This document shows, piece by piece, positions 1 through 7,518 of a DNA stretch of 64,000 nt; position 1 is the first letter of the stretch; the number at the start of each line of letters is the position of its first letter. The stretch covers positions 41,325-105,324 of the forward strand of contig PLFD01000042.1 in NCBI GenBank assembly GCA_003136635.1. The letters are read 5' to 3'. The stretch is from a candidate division FCPU426 bacterium (GTDB taxonomy: Bacteria > Oederibacteriota > Muellerivitia > Muellerivitales > Muellerivitaceae). The notes beneath the pieces are model-generated. The model was not told where the DNA came from. It searched no databases and worked only from the letters and a program-made list of their open reading frames with translations. The position numbers and the translations under genes were made by a program.

Positions 1-1742
1 ATGTCCCATTTGAGGCTCATTTCGGTCCCATAAATGGAACCTCCGTCAGTGTTGGCGCCCAGGAGTTCGCTCACATAGGAACCCCCGATCGGGGTAGGGG
101 GGCCCGTGCCAGGCGCGTACTGGATAAAGTCGACTATGATGACGTTGTAATACCGGTTATAAAAGCCGGTCAGGTCCAGCGAAAGGCCGGAAGTAATATT
201 GGTGCGGTATCCGATTTCATAGGACACGATGTCCTCCGCGGTCAGGTTCGTGTTTCCCACCAACCCCGCGTAAAAGGTAGCGGGACCCGCCGCGAAACCC
301 TGGAGAAAATAGCTCACATTCTCCTCGTCACGGTTGGGAATCCGCACATTGCGGGAAACCGCCGCCCAGAAACTGTTGTTGGAATCGGGCGTAAATAGCA
401 GGCGCCCTGAGGGTTCCCATTCGTTGCCGGTGTAAGGATTGTTTTCCAGATTGACTCCGGCCGTCAGGTAAAGATGGCTGTCCACCAACGTCACTTTATC
501 ATTCAATAAAATACCGTAAGTGTTCAACGATGCTTGCTGGGGGAAAAAAAAGCTGAAAAGAGGATCGGGATGATCATCCGAAACATTGCGGAAGTTTCCG
601 CCCCAGGTCACTTCGTTCCAGCCGTTCAGCTGGAAACGGTACTGAAGCTCGGCGTCGAATGTATTTGAAAAAGACCCCGCGTTGTCGGTGGGCAACAGAT
701 GGACTTGATCGTAATAAACCGTCAGTTTGCCTTCCGAACCATCCGAAAAGGTATGGATCCAATTGGCAAGAAGATGATCGTCCCGATCCACCTCATCGTT
801 TTCGTAATTACCGGAATATTGAAGGGTCCGGGCGTTAAAGTCGTTAACGGGGTTGTCAAAATTGCCGAGCTGGTATTCCCCTTCGAGTGTCAAATTATCC
901 GTTTCTCCGTGCAGGTCTGCCCGGAAGCCCGCCCGCTGGGCCATCCAGCTGTCCTCGGCATTCTGGGCCGCCATCGTCTGGAAAGATCCCCAGTTTTCGG
1001 TCTGACCGTAAATGCGGTAATAAAGCTCATCCCCGATTTTTCCGCCGTAGCGCAGGGCGGCCATATTGTCGCCGTTGCTGCCGGTCAGGCTGGTGGCATA
1101 AACACCCTGTGTAATTTTGGAATCCTTGGTAATGATATTGATGACGCCATTGACCGCGTTCGCGCCCCAAAGGGTGCCTCCCGAACCGCGGATGACCTCA
1201 ATACGGTCGATATCCTCCAGCAGGGTATCCAACTCGTTCCACTCGACCCCGCCGATGGTGCTTTGGTAAACGCTGCGGCCATCCACCAGGACGAGCATTT
1301 TGTTGTTGTACTGCGAATTAAACCCCCTGGAAGTAATGGCCCATTCGTTCGAGTTCACCCGCGATACCAATAGACCAGGCACCATGCGCAAAAGATCCGC
1401 CACGTGCTGAAGACCGCTGTTTTGAATATCCTCCTGGGTGATCACAAAAATGGCTGAGGTGGCGTCCCTAAGGGATTCTTCTTCTTTGGCTGAGGAAGTA
1501 ACTGTCACGTTCAATCCGCTCAGGTTTTCCAGGCTCAATTGGGTCAGGTCGGTTGTGGAAGGGCCCGCCGCCGAAGCATCGGGTTCTGGCGCCTTCGCGT
1601 TCGAATCAGCCGCCGGGACGGACGGACTGGGTTTGGTTTCTTCGGCGGCGGCCCGGGACAGGGTTGCCGTCAGAAGGATGGCCCCCAGAAAGACCGCTTT
1701 TAAAACCCGCTTTACTTTTTTATTTTTCTTAAAAGCGAGCAT
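1..1742 (-). CDS. TonB-dependent outer-membrane receptor (3' end beyond window)
   Basis: Translating the minus strand from the ATG at 1742 gives an open frame of 580 codons that runs off the window edge, so the last barrel strands are missing. A basic N-terminus followed by a hydrophobic stretch (residues about 12-32, ending SRAAA) is a signal peptide. Residues about 85-210 are a plug domain with LVDGRSVYQ, RIEVIRGSGG and NAVNGVINIITK, the usual TonB plug signatures. The rest alternates aromatic and polar residues like a 22-strand barrel. The family imports siderophores, cobalamin or glycans across the outer membrane using TonB energy. The substrate cannot be told. AGGAGA precedes the ATG by about 5 nt. 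It lies 33 bp downstream of the response regulator and is probably co-transcribed with the two-component genes, suggesting signal-controlled uptake. Confidence 0.9.
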   Translation of the reverse strand, partial: MLAFKKNKKVKRVLKAVFLGAILLTATLSRAAAEETKPSPSVPAADSNAKAPEPDASAAGPSTTDLTQLSLENLSGLNVTVTSSAKEEESLRDATSAIFVITQEDIQNSGLQHVADLLRMVPGLLVSRVNSNEWAITSRGFNSQYNNKMLVLVDGRSVYQSTIGGVEWNELDTLLEDIDRIEVIRGSGGTLWGANAVNGVINIITKDSKITQGVYATSLTGSNGDNMAALRYGGKIGDELYYRIYGQTENWGSFQTMAAQNAEDSWMAQRAGFRADLHGETDNLTLEGEYQLGNFDNPVNDFNARTLQYSGNYENDEVDRDDHLLANWIHTFSDGSEGKLTVYYDQVHLLPTDNAGSFSNTFDAELQYRFQLNGWNEVTWGGNFRNVSDDHPDPLFSFFFPQQASLNTYGILLNDKVTLVDSHLYLTAGVNLENNPYTGNEWEPSGRLLFTPDSNNSFWAAVSRNVRIPNRDEENVSYFLQGFAAGPATFYAGLVGNTNLTAEDIVSYEIGYRTNITSGLSLDLTGFYNRYYNVIIVDFIQYAPGTGPPTPIGGSYVSELLGANTDGGSIYGTEMSLKWD

Positions 1743-1775
1743 ATCGTTCTCCTGGAAAATGCGTGTGAGCCGTTT

Positions 1776-2174
1776 TTATTTTTTCGGCTCATCCATGTCA
1801 TCAATCTTCAAAATCTTTTTAATCTTTTCCTTCAATTCCGAAACCACCAGAGGCTTGTTAAAAATGGCCTTGATGTCAAAACCCTTGGCTTTGAAATCTT
1901 CCATCAAATTCCCATAGTGTCCCGTCACCACAATCACCGGCAGACGCGGATAATCGTTCTTTAAGATGGGAAAAAGCTCCAGCGTATTCATTCCCGGCAT
2001 TTGCAGGTCCGTGACCAGTAAATCGACCTTTTGTTCTCTCAGCTCCGCCAGGGCCCTGGCTCCATGCTCCACCATGACAACCTTGTAACCGTCCTTCACA
2101 AAGGCTCTTTCGTAAACCTTTTGCGACAAAGGATCGTCTTCCGCGAACATAATCGTAAAATCAGAACATTTCAT
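1776..2174 (-). CDS. Single-domain response regulator (CheY-like)
   Basis: This 132-residue protein is a lone receiver domain. The acidic pair is in FAEDD near the N-terminus, the phospho-acceptor Asp is in LLVTDLQMPGM (about residue 56), the Thr switch is in VVTGH and the Lys is in FNKPL. There is no output domain, so it should act by protein contact or as a phosphate relay. It starts 32 bp after the stop of the hybrid sensor kinase and is the likely partner of that kinase. AGGAG lies 5 nt before the ATG. The short basic/acidic tail after residue 120 has no recognisable motif. The receiver assignment is seen directly; the pairing is inferred from position. Confidence 0.9.
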   Translation of the reverse strand: MKCSDFTIMFAEDDPLSQKVYERAFVKDGYKVVMVEHGARALAELREQKVDLLVTDLQMPGMNTLELFPILKNDYPRLPVIVVTGHYGNLMEDFKAKGFDIKAIFNKPLVVSELKEKIKKILKIDDMDEPKK

Positions 2175-2206
2175 AACCGCTCCTTTTGCAAACCGTTAAA
2201 ACCAGA

Positions 2207-4171
2207 TCAACCGGCGTTTTTTCCGTCCTGGTTTTTCAAAGACTCATCCACCACCCCGGCGATAATTTGCCGAACCTCTTCGAAATTGAACGGTTTTTCC
2301 AGACAGGCGTTGGGGATGGTTTTAAGAAAATCTTTTATTTCTTCCGAAAAAACTCCGCCTGTGATGAAAATAATCCTTTTTTCCAGTCCCGGAAATTTCC
2401 GGGCCACGTTTTTATAAAGATCCATACCGTTCATATCCGGCATATTGATGTCGCTCAGGATGGCTTCGATATGGCCCACCTCTCTTTCAATAATGCCCAT
2501 GGCGTCCAGTCCCGAAAGAGCGGACAGAACCGTATCGTATTTTTTTAATAACCGGCATAAGGCGTCCAGATTGCTGGGTTCGTCGTCCACAACCAGCACC
2601 CGGCCCCTCATCTTTTCAGCCGGAGGAACCGAATTCGCCGCCGCGGCCTCATTGGCTCTATCGATGTGAAGATTTACGGTAAAAGTTGAACCCTGACCCA
2701 AAGTGCTTTGAACTTCCAGCGTTCCCCCGTAGTGTCTTAGAATTTCATTGCAGACCGAAAGTCCGAGCCCGGTCCCCACTCCGATCGGTTTGGTGGTAAA
2801 AAACGGGTCGAAAATGCGCGGAAGAATGTTTTCCGGGATGCCCACGCCCGTATCTTTAAACTCGACAAAAACCATGCCGTCATAACGCCCCGTGCGGATA
2901 CTGATTTTATTTTTATCCCGGTTGTTGCCCGCCATGGCCTGGGACGCGTTGATCAGAAGATTGATGAAGACCTGCTGTAATTTTCCCGAGTTGGCTTTTA
3001 ACCGCGGCAAATCCACCGCGAAGTCTTTTTCAATCCTGGCCTTTTGTTTGACCACGTGAAACGACATATTGATCGCGGCCTCCACCGTTTGGTTGAGATC
3101 GATGCTTTCCACTTCATCCTCATTGGTCCGCACGAACGCTTTCAGGCCTTTGACGATATCCCTGATTTTCTCCCCGCCTTTGGTAATGTCGGCCAGTTCT
3201 CCCTTCATTTCAGCGAATGTTTTTTGGCAGGTTTCGTCAAAAGTTCCGTTCATCTGCAGGTGGCGTTTTACATCTTCTATTTGTTCATTAATAAAAACCA
3301 GATTGGCTAAAACATAACTCAGCGGATTATTGACTTCATGGGCGACGCCGGCCGCCAGGGTGCCTACCGTGGCCAGTTTGTCGTTAAGCGTCGCCTGATG
3401 TTCCATTTGGTTTCGCAGGGTAATATCTTTCATGATCGCCAGCACGACCGGCTTTCCGTCGAATTGAACCAAAATACTCCGGGATTCCACATCCACCGGG
3501 TTTCCGTCTTGACGCTGTAATTTGAAACGGATGTTCGGATTGGATCCGCCCTCTTTGATCAGCCGGGCGATTCTTTCCGACACGAGGGTGCGATATTCGG
3601 GTTGAATAAAATCAAAGGGAGACCGGCCCACCAGTTCTTCCACGGCGGACAAACCCAGCGTCCTGACGATAGAAAGGTTGGCAAAAGAGATTTTTCCCGA
3701 ATCAACAACTAATATGCCATCCGGCATTTCCCTGATAATGCCTCTCAAATTTTCTTCCGAATTCCGCAGAACCGCTTCGGCGGCTTTGCGAACCGTGATG
3801 TCCTTCCCGATGGTCATCAGTATTTCCTGTCCATCCACCACAATCTTCACCGATGAAAAGTGAATTAAAAAAATCTCGCCGTTGTTTGTCCGAACGCGGA
3901 TTTCAGTGTTGTTGGGTTTCCCCTCCATCACCAATTTAATTTGGGAAGCGGCTAATTTATGATCCTCGGGCAGAACAAATTCGGTGTAATTCCTTTTAAC
4001 CAGTTCCTCTTTTGAGATACCCAGCAGGGCCACGGCTTGCCGGTTGCCGTAAAGAAACACGCCGTCGCTTTTGATCAAAAAAATGGCGTCGTTGGCTTCT
4101 TCGGTCAGCGTATGGAAAACTCCCTCGCTCAGCCGCCAATCATTTTCAAGAGGGGGTAATTGTTTTTTCAT
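2207..4171 (-). CDS. Hybrid PAS-PAS sensor histidine kinase with C-terminal receiver
   Basis: This 654-residue cytoplasmic protein has no membrane segment. Two PAS domains (about 15-130 and 140-255) precede a DHp helix with the phospho-accepting His278 in VAHEVNNPL. The HATPase domain has LINASQAM (N box), DTGVGIP (G1) and a TKPIGVGTGLGL lid. A receiver follows (about 525-640) with VVDDEP, phospho-Asp in LSDINMPDMNG, FITGG and LEKPF. It should sense a cytoplasmic ligand or redox state through PAS and phosphorylate its own receiver and probably the downstream CheY-like protein. AAGGA precedes the ATG. It is the first gene of a three-gene minus-strand operon ending in the TonB-dependent receptor. 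The signal sensed is unknown. Confidence 0.93.
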   Translation of the reverse strand: MKKQLPPLENDWRLSEGVFHTLTEEANDAIFLIKSDGVFLYGNRQAVALLGISKEELVKRNYTEFVLPEDHKLAASQIKLVMEGKPNNTEIRVRTNNGEIFLIHFSSVKIVVDGQEILMTIGKDITVRKAAEAVLRNSEENLRGIIREMPDGILVVDSGKISFANLSIVRTLGLSAVEELVGRSPFDFIQPEYRTLVSERIARLIKEGGSNPNIRFKLQRQDGNPVDVESRSILVQFDGKPVVLAIMKDITLRNQMEHQATLNDKLATVGTLAAGVAHEVNNPLSYVLANLVFINEQIEDVKRHLQMNGTFDETCQKTFAEMKGELADITKGGEKIRDIVKGLKAFVRTNEDEVESIDLNQTVEAAINMSFHVVKQKARIEKDFAVDLPRLKANSGKLQQVFINLLINASQAMAGNNRDKNKISIRTGRYDGMVFVEFKDTGVGIPENILPRIFDPFFTTKPIGVGTGLGLSVCNEILRHYGGTLEVQSTLGQGSTFTVNLHIDRANEAAAANSVPPAEKMRGRVLVVDDEPSNLDALCRLLKKYDTVLSALSGLDAMGIIEREVGHIEAILSDINMPDMNGMDLYKNVARKFPGLEKRIIFITGGVFSEEIKDFLKTIPNACLEKPFNFEEVRQIIAGVVDESLKNQDGKNAG

Positions 4172-4439
4172 GGGGTCCTTCTCCGTGCGACTCTGGAAAC
4201 TGGCGTGAATGGTTCGGAATCGTTTTGAGGCGGCTTAAAAAAATGACTTTTGTCCGGTTCTTTTTCGGCGGAGGGAATATGACAAATCCTCTACGACCTA
4301 CACCCTACTCTTATGTTTCAAAACAAACATGATTTAGAACAACAATTATGACTTAAAAAAGTCGAGGCTTAAAAATAGTTGTGTTTATGTCCGCTTTTGA
4401 ACCCATCACCAAACTTGTCCTATCACACGCTGATACCCC

Positions 4440-4714
4440 CATTAGCCCGGGCTCAGCTGGGAAGAGCCTAGGGAGGCTATGGGCCGAACCCGGCAGGTGA
4501 GGTATGCCGGTTCCTAACAGAACCGCCCCTCCTACCCACTACCGTCTCTGAGCTTGAGAGTCAGCCGAGGTCTAAAAGTTTCTTCCGGAAACTTTTTAAG
4601 GGGGTAACCCAGGTAAATCAGTCGAACTCCGACTGATTTGGGGTCTGATTTTCACAGTGTGAAATTTCTGATCTCCTAACCCGTGGTCCAAAAGTTATCT
4701 CAGCTAACTTTTGG
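4440..4714. other. Train of consecutive hairpins; candidate structured RNA or palindrome cluster
   Basis: No convincing ORF. Perfect or near-perfect stem-loops follow one another: 4465-4478 (5-bp stem), 4490-4510 (6), 4508-4525 (6), 4574-4596 (arms AAAAGTTTC/GAAACTTTT, 5-nt loop), 4615-4639 (10-bp arms starting AAATCAG, 5-nt loop), 4648-4666 (9-1-9, one mismatch) and 4688-4714 (10-bp arms CCAAAAGTTA/TAACTTTTGG, 7-nt loop). None is followed by a U-tract, so they are not ordinary terminators. I do not recognise an Rfam-type consensus. It could be a structured noncoding RNA or an accumulation of small palindromic insertions. The flanking stretches 4172-4439 and 4715-4844 show nothing I can name. 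Confidence 0.45.
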
Positions 4715-4844
4715 AGGAAACCTTTAAAAACAGGGGTAAATCTTGTTTAGGATCAAATCAAAATTGGAAGAATAGCCGCCCAATCCCCTAAATGCCGGAC
4801 CATGTAATTGCTTTAAAGGGGTTAAGGGTATAATTCCTGGATTT

Positions 4845-5113
4845 CCTATTTATCAAATGCCAATTCCCTATTTACCACGTGCCGGTAACCCGTTAATCAA
4901 GCCGAAAATCCTATTTACCAACCCCTGACAAATCACATTTTCCTATTTACCAACTGCCGGAAACCCATTAACCGGGCCGGATTTCCTATTTACCAAAACC
5001 CGACAAGCCTTTTTTTCCTATTTACCAAGTGTCGGAAACCCATTAACCGAGCCAGATTTCCTATTTACCGAGACCTGTTTTCTATTTACCAAATGCCAAA
5101 TTCCTATGTATCA
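4845..5113. repeat. Helically phased iteron-like direct-repeat array
   Basis: The 11-mer CCTATTTACCA or a close variant starts at 4845, 4867, 4910, 4942, 4985, 5017, 5060, 5081 and 5103. A degenerate copy (CCCGTTAATCA or CCCATTAACCG) sits 22 bp after the 4867, 4942 and 5017 copies, at 4889, 4964 and 5039. This gives 12 units spaced 21-22 bp, with two 32-bp steps (4910 to 4942, 4985 to 5017). A higher-order 75-bp repeat is therefore present: the element beginning GCCGG at 4881, 4956 and 5031 recurs at exact 75-bp intervals. All steps are close to whole helical turns (2 or 3), as expected for protein-binding sites on one DNA face such as plasmid iterons or partition sites. No Rep or Par gene is nearby. 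The spacing is seen; the function is inference. Confidence 0.75.
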
Positions 5114-5115
5114 AC

Positions 5116-5280
5116 TTGAGGTACAGTGCCTCAAATCGCCCCCGACAAGAGAGCCAATTCTGGAGATTCTCTAAAAACCGGGGCTAACAACCCTCCGTTT
5201 TTTGAAAATTTCAAAAACTTAACCGGGAGAATGGTCAAACTTTGACCTTTTCACCGGTCAAGCGTTAAGTGACTTAACGC
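5116..5280. repeat. Cluster of 15-19 nt palindromes
   Basis: After the repeat array come short palindromes of unrelated sequence: 5116-5134 (TTGAGG...CCTCAA, 9-1-9 with one mismatch), 5199-5217 (TTTTTGAAA-A-TTTCAAAAA, 9-1-9), 5233-5247 (GGTCAAA-C-TTTGACC, 7-1-7) and 5262-5280 (GCGTTAAGT-G-ACTTAACGC, 9-1-9). The last ends 12 bp downstream of the patatin relic's stop codon. No U-tract follows on either strand that would make a good terminator. The equal geometry with different sequences is notable and recurs in the second island near 42.6-42.85 kb. Confidence 0.6.
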
Positions 5281-5292
5281 CCCAAACTCCGT

Positions 5293-6296
5293 TCAGAGCC
5301 TAAATACCTGGGAATAGCCCGCCAAAGCGGTTTTGAGGGCGGGTGCCAGGGCTAACCCTTGGGCCAAACCGGCCTGGGCGCAGAATGCCCGGCGGGCGGG
5401 GTCGAACAGGTTGGGGAATATCTGGTCCCGGGATGGCTTGTCTGGCAGAATCAGCTCCACATGGCATGTCCCCACAAGGGGGCTGTCACCCTGTCCCCGT
5501 AGGGTGGCGATTTTAGACCCGGGCTTTCCCAGCGCTTCCGGGGTTTGGCCCGAAACGACCACGGCAATTACCAAATCATATCCGGCCTGTCCCCGAAAAG
5601 GGGCGGCCAAATCGGCGTTCACGGCGGACCGCACCCCCCCTCCAGATAACGGCGTCCGTTGATGGTCACCGCCGAGCGAATCATAGGTACGGCACAGCTC
5701 GAAGCTACGGCTTTCACCAAGGGCAACCCGAATCCTTATTCCAAACTACAAAGGCCCCTGGGCCGACCTGTCCCCGTATGGGGAGTCCACCGCCGTAATG
5801 AGCCATTTTCTTTCCGGCCAATTTTTGGTAGGCAACGCCGCCTCAAACTGCGCCAACCGGCTCTCTTCGCTTTCCACTTGAGCCGTCAGGGCCAAAGCCC
5901 CTGGACCGAGCCCACTTGGCGAGGCACTAGATTTGGCTGTACTCGATTCATATAAAAAATCGAGTGCCCCTATCTTCGCCCGTGCTTACTGCGTAAACCC
6001 GCTAAGGGTTCTCCCCCCGCCATCCGCCAGTACTTCCCCATGGCCTCTTGATATTGTTGAAGATCGATCTTCGGCTCCGCCGTGGAAATTTGAGGCGGTT
6101 TAATATGTCCCTCGTAAAGTTGGGTCAGATCATATCCCGACGCGATCTGCGCCCCCACCACCGCCCCTGCGCTAGTACCCACGATCAGGTCAGCGGTCGT
6201 AAGATTTACCCCGCCATCGTGCAAGCCCTTCAGCAGACCCGTTTGCCACGCAGAACCCGAACGGCCACCACCGCTTAACACTAACGCGTATTTCAT
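5293..6296 (-). pseudogene. Decayed patatin-like phospholipase gene with palindromic inserts
   Basis: The N-terminal part (6296 to about 5970) has the oxyanion-loop GGGRSGSAWQ and the nucleophile elbow GTSAG. The middle, in other minus-strand frames, reads WLITAVDS, then GAFVVWNKDSG, then LPLVKAVASSCAVP and INGRRYL. The C-terminal frame (5634-5293) reads GVRS..VNADLAA and PNLFDPARR, typical of the family; the catalytic Asp of the DGG motif falls at a frameshift near 5640. At least three frameshifts plus a stop break the gene, so it cannot make the full lipase of about 290 residues. In-frame inserts of about 18 nt with CCCC-N4/5-GGGG cores sit at about 5767-5784, 5588-5605 and 5465-5504, and a 25-nt hairpin (8-9-8) at 5941-5965. 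Its ATG directly abuts the stop codon of the upstream gene, without a ribosome site. Confidence 0.85.
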
Positions 6297-6830
6297 TTAA
6301 AATTTATTTTCATTGATGAGTTGCTGAACTTCTAGTTCGACGGAGAAAGGCTTATCGAGGTTCGATGAATAATCTTTATCCAAAGAATAAGCATTGATTT
6401 CTAGCGGGATAGAGTTATACGATCCGGTTGTCAAAAGACTCCGAATATATTTATCAGCAAACTGTTTAAGACCAAACTTTTCATATTGAACTGCATGAAC
6501 TAGTTCGTGAAATTTTGTTCTCATATCCAATTCTTTATATGCGACTACAACATCAATGAAGGTCGTAGCCCCCATCCCATCCCAAGGAAAATTCACTCCT
6601 CGTTTTCGCAGATCAATAACAAAGTCCGGAATTTTAATCACCCCATCTCCTTTTTGAAAAAACCGAGTTCTTTTTAAGATAGCGTGGCCAAAAAAAGGAT
6701 CAAATTGATTAATTTCAACTGCAGAAAGCGAAGAAGCTGATTCGTAATAAATTTCCCGTTGGTTTTGAATGAAAGAAGAAGCTTGATTAACGTAGTGGAC
6801 AATCTCATCTTCAGAAAAATTCACAGTCAT
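6297..6830 (-). CDS. Putative zinc metallopeptidase-like protein (HExxH)
   Basis: This 177-residue protein has no signal peptide. Residues about 107-120 contain KFHELVHAVQYEKFG, an HExxH metal-binding helix (His-Glu-Leu-Val-His), and about 30 residues on SIPLEINAY offers a Glu that could be the third ligand, as in gluzincin-type putative peptidases. I cannot assign a named family or substrate. Its ATG overlaps the stop of the upstream 2H phosphoesterase gene (ATGA), so the two are translationally coupled. Base composition is clearly more AT-rich than the patatin relic and most of the window, suggesting horizontal acquisition together with its partner. Metal binding is inferred from the motif only; a non-catalytic role is possible. 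Confidence 0.6.
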   Translation of the reverse strand: MTVNFSEDEIVHYVNQASSFIQNQREIYYESASSLSAVEINQFDPFFGHAILKRTRFFQKGDGVIKIPDFVIDLRKRGVNFPWDGMGATTFIDVVVAYKELDMRTKFHELVHAVQYEKFGLKQFADKYIRSLLTTGSYNSIPLEINAYSLDKDYSSNLDKPFSVELEVQQLINENKF

Positions 6831-7369
6831 AAATTTCTTCCTTGTTTCAATTTAAATTCGTGAAGCACCTTGGGCTGTTTTGGGTTTCTCATACCCCAAA
6901 GCATCAGTTGTATTTCATCGACTTTAAATTTCCCAAATTTCTCTAGTTTTGACTTAGTAACCTTTAGCTCTTCTCCAATGGCAATCGAAATATGTGGCCA
7001 ATACTTTTCGTCCTCGAATTGGGGCTGAAAGCTGGGCAAAACCTTGAATAGTCTTCGATGAAATTTCAGAAGTTCATTTGATTCAACGTTCGAAACTAAA
7101 GCGGTTTGCCAGTGCGTTATTCCCTTTACCGCAACATCAAAGGGTTTCTGATGAGAAAAAATGGCTTTTGATTCTTTTACCCAGTTTTCGATTACTTTTG
7201 GATCGGGAATTTCAGTGCCGTAGTAAATCGCCTTCACCGTACAGTGGACAAAATCAGATTTTCGCCAATCAAACGAAACCAAACCTGAAACTTGAACTTC
7301 TTTAAGCCTTTCAACTACCTCATCTGGCACGAAGAAATTTAAGGTAATGGCATAAGATATTTTTTTCAT
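6827..7369 (-). CDS. 2H phosphoesterase superfamily protein (LigT/2'-5' RNA ligase-like)
   Basis: Two catalytic-type His motifs are visible: FVHCTVKAI (HxT) and, about 85 residues later, YWPHISIAIG (HxS). This spacing is characteristic of 2H phosphoesterases, which hydrolyse cyclic or 2'-5' phosphodiesters on RNA ends or nucleotides. I chose the ATG at 7369 (MKKISYAITLNFF, 180 residues) because GGGAGA lies upstream and the family fold begins here; an upstream in-frame start would add 27 residues without family resemblance and overlap the divergent fapA-like gene. The substrate is unknown. It overlaps the downstream HExxH gene by 4 nt and has the same AT-rich composition, so the two look like a transferred cassette. 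Confidence 0.75.
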   Translation of the reverse strand: MKKISYAITLNFFVPDEVVERLKEVQVSGLVSFDWRKSDFVHCTVKAIYYGTEIPDPKVIENWVKESKAIFSHQKPFDVAVKGITHWQTALVSNVESNELLKFHRRLFKVLPSFQPQFEDEKYWPHISIAIGEELKVTKSKLEKFGKFKVDEIQLMLWGMRNPKQPKVLHEFKLKQGRNL

Positions 7370-7518
7370 ACCAGCTTTTCTCCCGTAGTCAAAGTTTACG
7401 ACCTGACTGTTTGATTCACAAACATTAAAACTGCTTGAAAAAAACATCAAAAACCCAACGGGTACCCAAGGCTGTTTCTCAGTACAATGAGTCCATCCAG
7501 TTGATCGACAGGAACCTA

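Noticed and set aside
699..1373. 224-codon plus-strand ORF
   Set aside because: It is antisense to the TonB-dependent receptor, whose plug and barrel motifs are clear on the other strand.
4440..4714. RNase P, tmRNA or group I intron
   Set aside because: None of the conserved core sequences of these RNAs could be found on either strand.
4845..5113. CRISPR array
   Set aside because: Units are only 11 bp with 10-21 bp related spacers that are themselves repeats, and no Cas genes are present.
5333..5662. 109-codon plus-strand ORF
   Set aside because: It is antisense to the patatin relic and has no family features.
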